From an uncultured Coriobacteriaceae bacterium (GTDB taxonomy: Bacteria; Actinomycetota; Coriobacteriia; Coriobacteriales; Atopobiaceae), in NCBI GenBank assembly GCA_902791035.1, contig CADAUA010000006.1, positions 144,457-201,340 of the forward strand: a stretch of 56,884 bases of DNA. The letters are read 5' to 3'. Shown piece by piece: positions 33,697 to 43,098 of the stretch (position 1 is the stretch's first letter; every line of letters starts with the position of its first letter). The notes beneath the pieces were generated by a model. It made no database searches. It was not told the origin of the DNA and saw nothing but the letters and a program-made list of their open reading frames with translations. Position numbers and translations under genes: made by a program.

Positions 33697-33727
33697 CGTG
33701 CTAAAAGTGTCTGACACTTTTAGCACG
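33697..33727. repeat. 31-bp palindrome (CGTGCTAAAAGTGTC arms)
   Basis: Perfect arms CGTGCTAAAAGTGTC / GACACTTTTAGCACG around a single base. It shares the AAGTGTC-n-GACACTT centre with the copies at 11853 and 37886 but has different ends. It lies between divergent ppk2 and the CoA ligase gene. Confidence 0.88.
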
Positions 33728-33803
33728 AAACACCGCGCGCGGCAGGGCTGGGCGCGCTTATTATTAGAGAACTTGCCCGCACCCGAAGGGAGAAACAGGA
33801 CCG

Positions 33804-35438
33804 ATGACCATCGTGGACATGCTGCGCCAGAACGCGCGGCAATACCCGAACGAGGTGGCGCTCGTGGAGGTAAACCCCCAGCGCCACGAGAACCGCCACA
33901 TAACCTGGCGCGACTACGACCTCGTGGAGACCACGGACGACCAGCCCTTCCGTCGCGAGATCACCTGGAGCGTCTTCGACGAGAAGGCCAACCGCTTTGC
34001 CAACCTCCTGCTCTCGCGCGGGGTCCGCAAGGACGACAAGGTGGCCATCCTCCTCTACAACTGCATCGAGTGGCTGCCGCTCTACTTCGGCGTGCTCAAG
34101 ACCGGGGCCACCGTGGTGCCGCTCAACTTCCGCTACACCGCGGAGGAGATCGAGTACTGCCTGGAGAAGTCCGACGCCAACGTCCTGGCCTTCGGCCCCG
34201 AGTTCATAGGCCGCGTGGAGGACATCGTGGACCGCATCCAGGCGGGGCGCCTCCTCTTCTACGTGGGCGACGACTGCCCCACCTGGGCCGAGCCCTACCA
34301 GGAGCTCTCGGCGCTCTGCTCCTCGAGCGACCCGCAGGTCCCGCTCTCTGAGGACGACGACGCGGCCATCTACTTCTCCTCCGGCACCACGGGCTTCCCC
34401 AAGGCCATCCTGCACCACCACCTGTCGCTCCTTCAGTCGGCGCAGATGGAGCAGAAGCACCACGGGCAGACCCACGACGACGTCTTTCTCTGCATCCCAC
34501 CCCTCTACCACACGGGCGCCAAGATGCACTGGTTCGGCAGCCTGGCCTCCGGGTCGCGCGCGGTGCTCCTGCGCGGCGTGAGCCCCAAGACCATCCTGGA
34601 GACGGTCTCGTCCGAGCGCTGCACCATCGTGTGGCTGCTCGTGCCTTGGGCCCAGGACATCCTGACCGCCATTGAGAACGGCACCGTGAGCCTGGGCGAC
34701 TACGAGCTGCGCCAGTGGCGCCTCATGCACATCGGCGCCCAGCCCGTGCCCAAGAGCCTGATCCGGCGCTGGCTGGCCATCTTCCCCTGGCAGCAGTACG
34801 ACACCAACTACGGCCTCTCCGAGTCCACCGGCCCGGGCTGCGTGCACCTGGGCGTGGAGAACGTGGACCACGTGGGCGCCATCGGCGTGCCCGGCTACCG
34901 CTGGCAGTGCCGGATCATCGACGAGGGGGGCACCGATGTGGCGCCCGGGCAGGTAGGCGAGCTCTGCGTGAAGGGCCCGGGCGTCATGGAGTGCTACTAC
35001 AAGGACCCCAAGGCCACGGCCGAGACCATCATCGACGGCTGGCTCCACACGGGTGACATGGCGCGTCAGGACGAGGACGGCTTCTACTGGCTCGTGGACC
35101 GCAAGAAGGACGTCATCGTCATGGGTGGCGAGAACCTCTATCCCGTCCAGATCGAGGACTTCCTGGCGGCCAACGACGCCATCCAGGACGTGGCCGTGAT
35201 CGGCCTGCCCGACGACCGCCTGGGCGAGATCCCCGCCGCGATCATCCAGGTAAAGGAAGGCCACACCCTCACCGAGGACCAGGTCAACAAGTTCTGCCTG
35301 GGACTGCCGCGCTACAAGCGCCCGCGCAAGGTAATCTTCGCCAAGGTACCGCGCAACCCCACGGGCAAGATCGAGAAGCCCGCGCTGCGCGCCAAGTACG
35401 GGGCGCTCGACATCGTGGACAAGGAGAACCGCCGCTAG
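33804..35438 (+). CDS. AMP-forming acyl-CoA synthetase
   Basis: A 544-residue adenylate-forming ligase. The phosphate-binding loop is IYFSSGTTGFPKAILHH; the ATP motif is YDTNYGLSESTGPG; hinge region is GWLHTGDMARQDEDGFYWLVDRKKDVI; the C-terminal catalytic Lys is in NPTGKIEKP. It precedes iorA by 80 nt on the same strand. Together they suggest activation of aryl- or branched acids formed from amino acids, or the reverse ATP-yielding step, though energy-conserving ligases are usually of the ADP-forming type. A TATTAT near 33759 may be the -10 box. Confidence 0.9.
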   Translation: MTIVDMLRQNARQYPNEVALVEVNPQRHENRHITWRDYDLVETTDDQPFRREITWSVFDEKANRFANLLLSRGVRKDDKVAILLYNCIEWLPLYFGVLKTGATVVPLNFRYTAEEIEYCLEKSDANVLAFGPEFIGRVEDIVDRIQAGRLLFYVGDDCPTWAEPYQELSALCSSSDPQVPLSEDDDAAIYFSSGTTGFPKAILHHHLSLLQSAQMEQKHHGQTHDDVFLCIPPLYHTGAKMHWFGSLASGSRAVLLRGVSPKTILETVSSERCTIVWLLVPWAQDILTAIENGTVSLGDYELRQWRLMHIGAQPVPKSLIRRWLAIFPWQQYDTNYGLSESTGPGCVHLGVENVDHVGAIGVPGYRWQCRIIDEGGTDVAPGQVGELCVKGPGVMECYYKDPKATAETIIDGWLHTGDMARQDEDGFYWLVDRKKDVIVMGGENLYPVQIEDFLAANDAIQDVAVIGLPDDRLGEIPAAIIQVKEGHTLTEDQVNKFCLGLPRYKRPRKVIFAKVPRNPTGKIEKPALRAKYGALDIVDKENRR

Positions 35439-35519
35439 CGGCGTGCACGGAAGAGATGACAGAGGGCCAGACCCCGGTGGCAGGGGGTCAGGCCCCACGT
35501 CGGGAGGAAAGGAGAGACG

Positions 35520-37304
35520 ATGACGAGGCGACTGCTTTCGGGCAACGAGGCCATCGCCGAGGGGGCTTGGGAGGCTGGCGTGCGCGTGGGCGTGGGCTAC
35601 CCCGGCACCCCCTCGACCGAGACCCTGGAGTCGCTGGTCAGGCACGAGGACGTCCACTGCGAGTGGTCGCCCAACGAGAAGGTCGCCCTGGAGGTGGGCC
35701 TAGGCGCTGCCATGGGTGGCGTACGCTCGCTCGTAACCATGAAGCACGTGGGCGTGAACGTGGCGGCAGACCCCCTCATGTCGGCTTGCAACACGGGCGT
35801 GAACGCCGGCCTCGTGATCCTGGCGGCCGACGACCCCTCCTGCTACTCCAGCCAGAACGAGCAGGACTCGCGCTTCTACGCGGCCTTCGCCCGCATCCCC
35901 TGCCTGGACCCGGCAGACTCCGCGGAGGCGCTGGACTTCTCGCGGCGCGCGTTCGAGATTTCAGAGCGCTTCGACACGCCCGTCATGCTCCACGAGACCA
36001 TGCGCATCGCCCACACCCGCACCATGGTGGAGGTCGACGGCACCCGCGCGGACGACGCCCCTCGTGACTATGCGGACAACATCGGCAAGTTCGTGATGAT
36101 GCCGGCAAACGCCGTCCGCCGCCGTGCCGTGGTGGACGAGCGCACGGCCGAGCTCGAGGCCTGGGCCGAGGACTGCGGCCTCAACCAGGTGGAGATGCGC
36201 GACAAGGGCGTCGGCGTGATCTGCGCCGGTGCCGTCTACCAGCACGTGCGCGAGGCCCTGCCCGAGGCCTCCACCTTCAAGCTGGGCCTCACCTGGCCCC
36301 TGCCGGCGCAGGCGCTCGCCGCCTTTGCCACCAGCGTTGACAAGTGCTACGTGGTGGAGGAGGCCAGCGACTACCTGAGCCTGCGCGTGCGCGCCATGGG
36401 GATCCAGCTGGCCACGCCGCCCGCAGCCCCCATCCCCGTGGCTGGCGAGCTCAACCCCGCCCTTGTCCGCGCCTCCTTTGGCGTGGAGGAGCCGGCCCAC
36501 CAGCCGGCCGCCAAGGACCTGCCGCCCCGGCCGCCCGCCTTCTGCCCCGGCTGCCCGCACCGTCTGGTCTACGTGGAGCTCCGCCGGCTCAAGGCCGTGG
36601 TCACGGGCGACATCGGCTGCTACACCCTGGGTGCCGTGGCCCCCTACCGAGCCGTCCACTCCGTGATCGACATGGGCGCCTCGCTCTCCATGGCGCACGG
36701 CATGGAGCTAGCCGGCGTGACCGAGCGCACGGGCCGACCCGTGGTGGGCGTGATTGGCGACTCGACCTTTGCCCACTCCGGCATCACCAGCCTCCTGGGC
36801 ACCGTGTACAACGGCGGCGTGGGCACCCTCTGCATCCTCGACAACCGCACCACGGCCATGACCGGAACCCAGGGCAACCCCGTGAACGGCGTGACCCTCA
36901 CCGACTCCTCGCACAAGATAGGCCCGCTGGACAACCCCACCGGCAAGGCCCTGGACCTACCCGTGCTGCTGCGCGCCCTCGGCGTGGAGGACGTGGCCGA
37001 GGTGGACGCCCAGGACCAGAAGGCCATACGTGCCGCCCTCAAGGCCGCCGTGGCAAACGCGGACCAGCTCTCCGTGATCATCTTCAAGTCGCCCTGCCGC
37101 CTGGTGGACCGTCGCACCAAGCCCGCGCCGCAGATCAAGGACTGCCGCAAGTGCGGCACCTGCATCCAGATCGGCTGCCCGGCGCTCGGTCGCGCGGCCG
37201 ACGGGAGCGCCGTGATCGACCCCACGCTCTGCGTTGGCTGCACCCAGTGCCAGCAGGCCTGCCCCTTCGGCTGCATCAGCCCCGTCGCCCCTAAGGAGGC
37301 CTAA
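35520..37304 (+). CDS. iorA: Indolepyruvate:ferredoxin oxidoreductase, alpha subunit
   Basis: Oxidises arylpyruvates (from Trp, Phe, Tyr transamination) to aryl-acyl-CoA with reduction of ferredoxin. Its 594 residues begin LLSGNEAIAEGAWEAGV and GYPGTPSTE, contain the thiamine-pyrophosphate domain (GDIGCYTLG, VVGVIGDSTFAHSGI, ILDNRTTAMTG) and end in two ferredoxin-like cysteine sets (CRKCGTCIQIGCPALG and CVGCTQCQQACPFGC) that hold [4Fe-4S] clusters. iorB follows 2 nt later. Confidence 0.96.
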   Translation: MTRRLLSGNEAIAEGAWEAGVRVGVGYPGTPSTETLESLVRHEDVHCEWSPNEKVALEVGLGAAMGGVRSLVTMKHVGVNVAADPLMSACNTGVNAGLVILAADDPSCYSSQNEQDSRFYAAFARIPCLDPADSAEALDFSRRAFEISERFDTPVMLHETMRIAHTRTMVEVDGTRADDAPRDYADNIGKFVMMPANAVRRRAVVDERTAELEAWAEDCGLNQVEMRDKGVGVICAGAVYQHVREALPEASTFKLGLTWPLPAQALAAFATSVDKCYVVEEASDYLSLRVRAMGIQLATPPAAPIPVAGELNPALVRASFGVEEPAHQPAAKDLPPRPPAFCPGCPHRLVYVELRRLKAVVTGDIGCYTLGAVAPYRAVHSVIDMGASLSMAHGMELAGVTERTGRPVVGVIGDSTFAHSGITSLLGTVYNGGVGTLCILDNRTTAMTGTQGNPVNGVTLTDSSHKIGPLDNPTGKALDLPVLLRALGVEDVAEVDAQDQKAIRAALKAAVANADQLSVIIFKSPCRLVDRRTKPAPQIKDCRKCGTCIQIGCPALGRAADGSAVIDPTLCVGCTQCQQACPFGCISPVAPKEA

Positions 37305-37306
37305 GC

Positions 37307-37885
37307 ATGGAGACAAAGACCATCCTCCTGGTTGGCGTGGGCGGCCAGGGCACCATCCTGGCGGGCCACCTCCTGGCCGACGTCGCTGCCCGCGCCGGGC
37401 TCGACGTCAAGGTGTCCGAGATCCACGGCATGTCGCAGCGCGGCGGCTCGGTGAGCACCGTGGTGCGCGTGGGCGACCACGTGTCGTCCATGATCTGCGA
37501 TCCCGGTTGCGCCGACGTGATAGTGGCCTTCGAGGCCGTGGAGGCCCTGCGCGCCCAGCAGTTCCTCAAGGCCGGCGGCGCCATGTTCGTCAACCGCGAG
37601 ACCATCACGCCCGTCTCGGTGAACATCGGCAACTTCACCATGCCACAGAACGTGCGCGCCCGCCTGACGGGAATGGGTGCCAAGCTGATCCCGGCCGGCC
37701 GCATCGCGCGCGACCTGGGAAGCCCCAAGTCCACGAACGTGGTGCTGGTGGGCGCCCTCTCCACGGCGCTGGACTTCGACGCCGACCTCTGGCGCACGAC
37801 GGTGCGGGAGGGCGTGCCAAAGAAGACCATCGATGCCAACCTGGCCGCCTTCGAGGCCGGTCGCGCCGCTGCGCTCGAAGCGTGA
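37307..37885 (+). CDS. iorB: Indolepyruvate:ferredoxin oxidoreductase, beta subunit
   Basis: Partner of iorA; the 192-residue gamma-type pyruvate-oxidoreductase domain starts LLVGVGGQGTILAGHLLADVA and has SEIHGMSQRGGSVSTVVR and ADVIVAFEAVEALR. Its stop codon abuts a 31-bp palindrome and a terminator. Confidence 0.95.
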   Translation: METKTILLVGVGGQGTILAGHLLADVAARAGLDVKVSEIHGMSQRGGSVSTVVRVGDHVSSMICDPGCADVIVAFEAVEALRAQQFLKAGGAMFVNRETITPVSVNIGNFTMPQNVRARLTGMGAKLIPAGRIARDLGSPKSTNVVLVGALSTALDFDADLWRTTVREGVPKKTIDANLAAFEAGRAAALEA

Positions 37886-37916
37886 TGTCACAGAAGTGTC
37901 TGACACTTCTGTGACA
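37886..37916. repeat. 31-bp perfect palindrome (TGTCACAGAAGTGTC arms)
   Basis: Identical arms to the copy at 11853, differing only in the central base. It begins at the first base after the iorB stop codon. Confidence 0.9.
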
Positions 37917-37918
37917 CA

Positions 37919-37956
37919 GGGGCGCACGACCTTCTTGGCCGTGCGCCCCGCTTTTT
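37919..37956 (+). terminator. Terminator of the iorAB transcript
   Basis: A perfect 10-bp stem GGGGCGCACG / CGTGCGCCCC followed by GCTTTTT. Confidence 0.9.
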
Positions 37957-38563
37957 GCAGCTAGTCCCATGAACAGCGGGAAAGTTGCAGCCAATACCAC
38001 CCGCAAGAAGCTCCTTCTGCCCAACATGGCCCACCTCCACATCAACGTGAAATTGCACACCAAGTGAACGGAAAGGCCCTGTGTGAGGGACATTATCACA
38101 CCCACATGCCATGCCTTGGCCCTCTTGCGCTGCTCCTGCAGCTCATCTCCAGGCGCAGGCGCGCTTGGAAAGCTGCGTTGCGTCAAGATGATGCACTTGA
38201 TCACACCATTTATGCATCCACAGTCCAAGGCTACTCAGAGGGGCCGCAACCAATCATGCACTCAGTGCATTCTTCGATAGTTCAGGTTTGTATAATACCA
38301 GCTACTCAATTGGCACATTTGAAATAGTAGATGCTGCGTGCGTGATTATTCTGTGCCATCCCAAGTATCGCATGCATGAGCTACCCCCCTAGCACCTCAT
38401 ATGCCTCTATCAAGAGCGGCCATCACGCATCCAGGGCAACTGTGCAGTTGCCGCCTGGGGAAAGCCAGCCGCCGTTCGCCCTGCTAGACCGTTTGGTCTT
38501 GTCACATATAGGAAACATACAAGTCCAAGGACCCAGAAGCCACGAATCTCGGAGGGGGATCGC
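37957..38563. other. Intergenic, lower-GC stretch
   Basis: About 600 bp, visibly less GC-rich than the surroundings. It contains a possible 32-codon Lys-rich frame (37969-38067, no RBS), a consensus TATAAT at 38291-38296, and no recognised gene. The last 60 bp carry the RBS (GGAGGGGG) of the next gene. It may be a decayed insertion or a site of transfer. Confidence 0.45.
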
Positions 38564-38938
38564 ATGGGACAGTACGTAGTGAACGAGAAGGATGGGAAGT
38601 ACCTCTTCAACCTGGCCGGTAGCAACGGCCACATCCTGGCGACGTCGATGGTCTTCCCGTCGCGTGACGACTGCCTGGCCGCCATCGGCAAGGTCAAGAC
38701 ATCCGCCGCGGGCGCCGGCATCGAGGACACGACGGTCGACCCCATGGTCGTGGTCCCGGGCGCCAAGTATCGCATCTTCCAGACCCTCACGGGCAACTAC
38801 TTCTTCCGCTTCTATCCCGCCGAGGGCGAGGACGTGGTACAGTCGCACACCTACCCGCACAAGGACAGCCTGCTGCGCCGCATCGAGCGCATGCGCGTGG
38901 AGGGTGACTCCTCCATTGCCGAGGAGACGGACTACTAG
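38564..38938 (+). CDS. YegP/DUF1508-type protein with two repeats
   Basis: A 124-residue protein with two copies of the YegP-like unit: GKYLFNLAGSNGHILATSM followed by FPSRDDCLAAIGKVKTSA and IEDTTV, then AKYRIFQTLTGNYFFRFYPA with SHTYPHKDSLLRRIERMR. Small domain of unknown function. A stem of CGAGGGGGCG/CGCCCCCTCG follows at 38967-39000. Confidence 0.78.
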   Translation: MGQYVVNEKDGKYLFNLAGSNGHILATSMVFPSRDDCLAAIGKVKTSAAGAGIEDTTVDPMVVVPGAKYRIFQTLTGNYFFRFYPAEGEDVVQSHTYPHKDSLLRRIERMRVEGDSSIAEETDY

Positions 38939-38966
38939 CTCGAGGCAAGAGTCCCCAGTTTGAAAT

Positions 38967-39000
38967 CGAGGGGGCGGCCGCCGACGCGGTCGCCCCCTCG
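38967..39000. terminator. Hairpin after the YegP-like gene
   Basis: A perfect 10-bp stem CGAGGGGGCG / CGCCCCCTCG with a GC-rich loop and no T tract. Confidence 0.5.
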
Positions 39001-39073
39001 TGTGCAGCGCGCGGTCGCTTGAGGACCTTCCCCCTAGCAAATGCGGCGCATGCCAAGGCCGGCCGAGCCCAAC

Positions 39074-39460
39074 CTACAGCAAGGCACGCTCCCACTCCGC
39101 CTCGCGGAAGCCCACGAGCACGACGCCCTCCCCCACCACGAGTGGCCGCTTTACCAGCATGCCGTCAGTAGCAAGAAGGTCGAGTGCCTCGTCATCCGTC
39201 ACCCCGCCGTCCAGCCGCACCTTGACGCCCAGCTCCCTATAGAGGCGACCGCTCGTATTGAAGAAGCGCCGCACGGGAAGCCCGCTCGTACTCATCCATA
39301 CCGAAAGCTCCTCGCGCGTGGGATGCTCGACCGCGATGTCGCGCTTCTCGTAGGCCACTCCGTGTGCATCCAACCACGCGAGAGCCTTCCTGCAGGTGGA
39401 GCACTTGGGATAGCAAAGGACCAGCAAGCCCTTCTTGGCAGTTCGATCGCTTTCGGTCAT
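39074..39460 (-). CDS. ArsC/Spx family protein
   Basis: A 128-residue thioredoxin-fold protein. The CxxC-type motif is CYPKCSTCRKALAWL; the remaining ArsC-family elements are present: EKRDIAVEHPTREEL, GLPVRRFFNTSGRLYRELG, and LVKRPLVVGEGVVLVGF. It resembles YffB/Spx-like reductases more than a dedicated arsenate reductase; no ars operon is nearby. ATG 39460 is chosen with GGGGG upstream; the longer frame crosses the hairpin array. Confidence 0.85.
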   Translation of the reverse strand: MTESDRTAKKGLLVLCYPKCSTCRKALAWLDAHGVAYEKRDIAVEHPTREELSVWMSTSGLPVRRFFNTSGRLYRELGVKVRLDGGVTDDEALDLLATDGMLVKRPLVVGEGVVLVGFREAEWERALL

Positions 39461-39578
39461 GATCGTCCCCCCTGATGTTAGGACGTCCAGATGTTGGGCC
39501 GTCATTGCGCTCTTTACAACCGTAGCAGGAGTCGGCTTGCCGGACTCCCCGGGAGGACCGTCCTCTCCATGGGGAAAA

Positions 39579-39954
39579 GGTAGACCCCCGCAGGGGACCA
39601 CCAACCGGGCCGATGGGGGTAGACCCCTACGGAGGACCACCCCTCCTGGCCACTGTAATCGAACACCCCATCTACCTGCGTAAACTCAACGATACCCCAC
39701 CGCATCAAAAGTGGGTGGTCCTCCCGAGGGGACCACCACCGCCACAATGGAGGGGTGGCCCTCCCGAGGGGGCCACCAACCAATCCGGCAGAGAGGTAGA
39801 CCTCCCGAGAGGACCACCATCTCCCCCACAAGATCCGGCCACTCCACCTACCAGCAGAAACGTAGCAGGGTCCCATAACATCAAATGTGGGTGACCCTCC
39901 CAAGAGGACCACCATCCTCCCCGCCCGAAGGGTGGCCCTCCCGAGGGGACCACT
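39579..39954. repeat. Array of 24-nt hairpin repeats with 39-41-bp spacing
   Basis: Seven clear 24-nt imperfect palindromes (core CCTCCCGAGGGG flanked by GGTGG and ACCACC) start at 39579, 39618, 39714, 39754, 39795, 39890 and 39931, with a possible degraded eighth near 39542. Within groups the spacing is 39-41 bp. Two longer gaps (39642-39713 and 39819-39889) hold related ~72-nt cores, both ending in ATCAAA followed by GTGGG. No coding function is seen. Confidence 0.9.
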
Positions 39955-40096
39955 GGCGACAAGAGCTCCGACAAGAACCCGAACTCGGCGCAGCCGCGCG
40001 CGCCAAGCGAATGCCTTCTCCTGACACGCGCCCACTAGTAGCGGGCCGGACACCAACATGGCATCCGGCCCGCCAGCCCGCCACAAGCGAGAAGTC

Positions 40097-41643
40097 CTAC
40101 CCCTCGAGCCTCTCCGTCAGCATCTTGTTGAAGAGCTTGGGGTTGCCGGCGGCGCCCGAGGCCTTGGCCGCCTTCATGCACTGGCCCACCAAGAAGCCCA
40201 CAACCTTCTTGTTGCCACCCTTGTACTGCTCGACCTGCGCCGTGCAGCGGCCGAGAACCTCGTCCACGATGGGTGCGAGCTCGTCGGTGCTCGTGGCCTG
40301 GCGCCAGCCGCGCTCATCCACGAACCTGACCGGGTCCTCGTCCGTGCCGTTCACAGCGTCAAGCACCTCTCGCGCCTGGGCGAAGGTGATGGCGTCCTCA
40401 GCGAGAAGCCCGGCGAGGCCGCGAACCTGCGCCGGCGTCACGGCATCGTGGCCGGGCAGGAGGTTCACCACCACGTTGGCCACGGTGGGCACGACCTTCT
40501 CTCCCGCGCCGTCGGCCGCCGCCTCGAAGATGCGCGCCACGTCGGGGTCGCCGGCGATCTGGACCGCGTCCTTGCGCTTGAGGCCGAGCTCTGCCACGTA
40601 GCGGTCGCGCTTGGCATCCGGCAGCTCGGGAATCCGCGCGCGGGCCTCGTCGATGAACTCGTCCGTGAGGTCGAAGGGCGCCAGGTCCGGATCGGGGAAG
40701 AGCCGGTAGTCGTCCGCCGTCTCCTTGACGCGCATGACCACGGTGCGCTTGCGGCTGGGCTCCCAATGGCGGGTCTCCTGGTAGATGACGCCGCCCTCCT
40801 CGAGCACCTCGGCCTGACGGCAGATCTCGTACTCCAGGCCGTCATGCAGGCTCTTGAAGGAGTTGATGTTCTTGAGCTCGGTCTTTGTGCCCAGCTTGGT
40901 GGTACCGCGCCGGCGCAGGCTCACGTTGCCGTCGCAGCGCATGGAGCCCATCTCCAGCGAGCAGTCCGAGATGCCCAGCGTACGGAAGGTCTGCTGGAGC
41001 TTCTCCATGAAGAGCCGGGCCTCCTCGGGCGTGCGCAGGTCGGGCTCGGTGACGAGCTCGATGAGGGGCGTGCCGCAGCGGTTGTAGTCGATGAGGGACT
41101 CGGTCGCCGACGCGATGCGGCCCTCCTCGCCGCCCACGTGCACCATCTTGGCGGCGTCCTCCTCCATCAGGATTCGGATGGGCACCGTGTAGGAGCCGTC
41201 GGCGGCCTTGTCGACCACAACGGGCGCCGCCTGGTCGTGGGCGGCCACCACGTCCGTGCCCGTGGCCACGTGGTCCGGACGCTCCGCCGCACCCTCGCCA
41301 GCCACCTCCAGGTCCAGGTGGCCATACATGCAGAAGGCCACAGGCCCCTGCGTGGTCTGGAAGTTCTTGGCCATGTCGGGATAGAAGTAGTGCTTGCGGT
41401 AGAACATGTCTGGCAGTTGGTGGCCAGGCCCGCCATCACGATGGCCTGGATGGCCTTGCGGTTGGGCACCGGCAGCGCGCCAGGCATGCCCAGACACACG
41501 GGGCAGACGTTGGTGTTGGGCGCATCGTCGTGGCTCAGGCGGCAGTTGCAGAACATCTTGGTGTCGAGCGCGGTGAGCTCGGTGTGCACCTCGAGGCCGA
41601 TCACGGCCTCCCAGTCCTTGAGGACCTCCTGGAGCTTCTTCAT
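40097..41643 (-). pseudogene. gatB: Aspartyl/glutamyl-tRNA amidotransferase subunit B, frame broken
   Basis: GatB activates mischarged Glu-tRNA-Gln or Asp-tRNA-Asn for amidation. The 5' part (MKKLQEVLKDWEAVIGLEVH, LSHDDAPNTNVCPVCLGMPG) and 3' part (FYRKHYFYPDMAKNFQTTQGP, NYNRCGTPLIELVTEPD-like segment, and the YqeY-like tail ending in LFNKMLTERLEG) are both clear but lie in different frames. The switch is near 41406-41415; by comparison with remembered GatB sequences a short run of roughly 10-15 nt is missing between LATNCQ and MFYRKH. The gene is normally essential in organisms relying on GatCAB. Confidence 0.9.
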
Positions 41644-43098
41644 GCGAGCTCACCCCCCTTCCCGGCAAAGCCGGGCGCGAGCGTGGTGGCGCCGGCGGCG
41701 CGCTCTACGGCACGGGCGAAGGTGAGCAGGCTCCGGTCCTTGAAGGCCGGTCCCTGGAGCTGCACGGACACGGGAAGCCCAGTCGTTGCCGGCGATGTTG
41801 TTCGAGATGGTGAAGAGGTCGCTCGCGTACATCTGCGTGGGGTCGCTTATCTCGCCGAACCTGAAGGCCGTGCGCGGGCTCGCGGGCAGCACGATCACGT
41901 CGCACTTCTCGTAGGCGCGCTTGTAGTCGTTGGTGATGAGGGTACGGACCTGCTGGGCCGGGTAGTAGTACTTGTCGTAGACACCGGAGGACAGGAGGTA
42001 GGCGCCCAGCATCTGGCGGCGCTTGGCCTCCTCGCCAAAGCCGTGCGCACGCGACAAGGACGACTGCTCCGCAAGCGTGGCACAGCCAGGCTCCTGGTAG
42101 CCGTAGCGCACACCGTCGAAGCGGGCAAGGTTGGAGAAGGCCTCGCAGGGGGCTATCACGTAGTAGGCAGCGATGGCGGAGGCGATGTTTGGAAGCTCCA
42201 CCTCCACGAGCTCGGCACCCTGGTCGGTCAGCATGCGGCAGGCGCCCTCGATGGCGCGGCGCATCTCGGGCGTGAGGCCCTCGGCCTCCATGAGCTGGGG
42301 CACCACACCCACGCGACGGCCCTCTACCGGATCCTCCAGGTGCTCGAGGAAGTCGACCGGGCAGTCCTGGCTGGTGGAGTCGTAGGGGTCGCGGCCGGCG
42401 CCTGTGAGGGCGTTCATGGCAAGGGCTACGTCGGCCACGTTCCGGCCGAAGGGGCCCACCTGGTCGAGCGAGGACCCGAAGGCCACCACGCCGTAGCGGG
42501 ACACGGCGCCGTAGGTGGGCTTCATGCCCACCACGCCGCAGAGGCTGGCCGGTTGGCGGATCGAGCCGCCGGTGTCGGACCCGAGCGCCACAGTCACCTC
42601 GCCCGCGGCCACCGCAGCCGCCGACCCGCCCGAGGAGCCGCCGGGCACGCGCTCGGTGTCCCAGGGGTTGTTGGTGCGGTGGAAGGCCGAGGACTCGGTG
42701 GAGGAGCCAAAGGCGAACTCGTCCATGTTTGCCTTGCCCATGGGGGTGGCGCCTGCGTCCAGCATGCGCTGCACGCAGGTGGCCGTGAACTCGCTCTCGT
42801 AGTTTGCGAGCATCTTTGATGCACAGGTGGTGCGGGTGCCCAGGAGGTGCATGTTGTCCTTGAAGGCCACGGGCACGCCCGCGAGCGGCCCGAGCTTTTC
42901 GCCAGCGGCGCGGCGCTGGTCGGTCTTCTCCGCGGCGGCAAGCGCCAGGTCGGCGCTCACCTGCAGGAAGGCCTGGACCTCTCCGTCGCGCTTGCTTATG
43001 GCGTCGAGCGAGGCCTTGGCCACCTCCACGGCCGAGAAGTCCCCGGCCGCGACGCCAGCCGCCACCTGGGCGGCCGTGAGCTCATCGATGTTTGCCAT
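41640..43098 (-). pseudogene. gatA: Aspartyl/glutamyl-tRNA amidotransferase subunit A, frame broken
   Basis: GatA is the amidase subunit. The main frame shows the amidase signature VPGGSSGGSAAAVAAGEV with the Ser/Lys catalytic region (KDNMHLLG, DTGGSIRQPA). Near 41778-41784 it leaves frame after NNIAGN; the other frame then reads GLPVSVQLQGPAFKDRSLL through APGFAGKGGEL to a stop at 41640 that overlaps the gatB ATG (ATGA). The normal segment containing the GMSVPVG-like strand is missing (a few tens of nt). It follows gatC with an ATGA overlap. Confidence 0.9.

Noticed and set aside
33720..35657. Long minus-strand frame across the acyl-CoA ligase gene
   Set aside because: Shadow of a well-supported plus-strand ligase gene with all motifs.
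38064..38327. Plus-strand ORF of 87 codons in the lower-GC intergenic stretch
   Set aside because: No RBS, no family resemblance and unusual composition; overlapping frames of similar quality exist.
39579..39954. CRISPR array
   Set aside because: The ~24-nt repeats at ~40-bp spacing look CRISPR-like, but spacers are only 15-17 nt, repeats vary and groups are split by related 72-nt cores.
40058..41725. Long plus-strand frame across gatB
   Set aside because: It is the complement of gatB; the translation is His/Leu/Gly-rich without motifs, while GatB motifs are clear on the minus strand.
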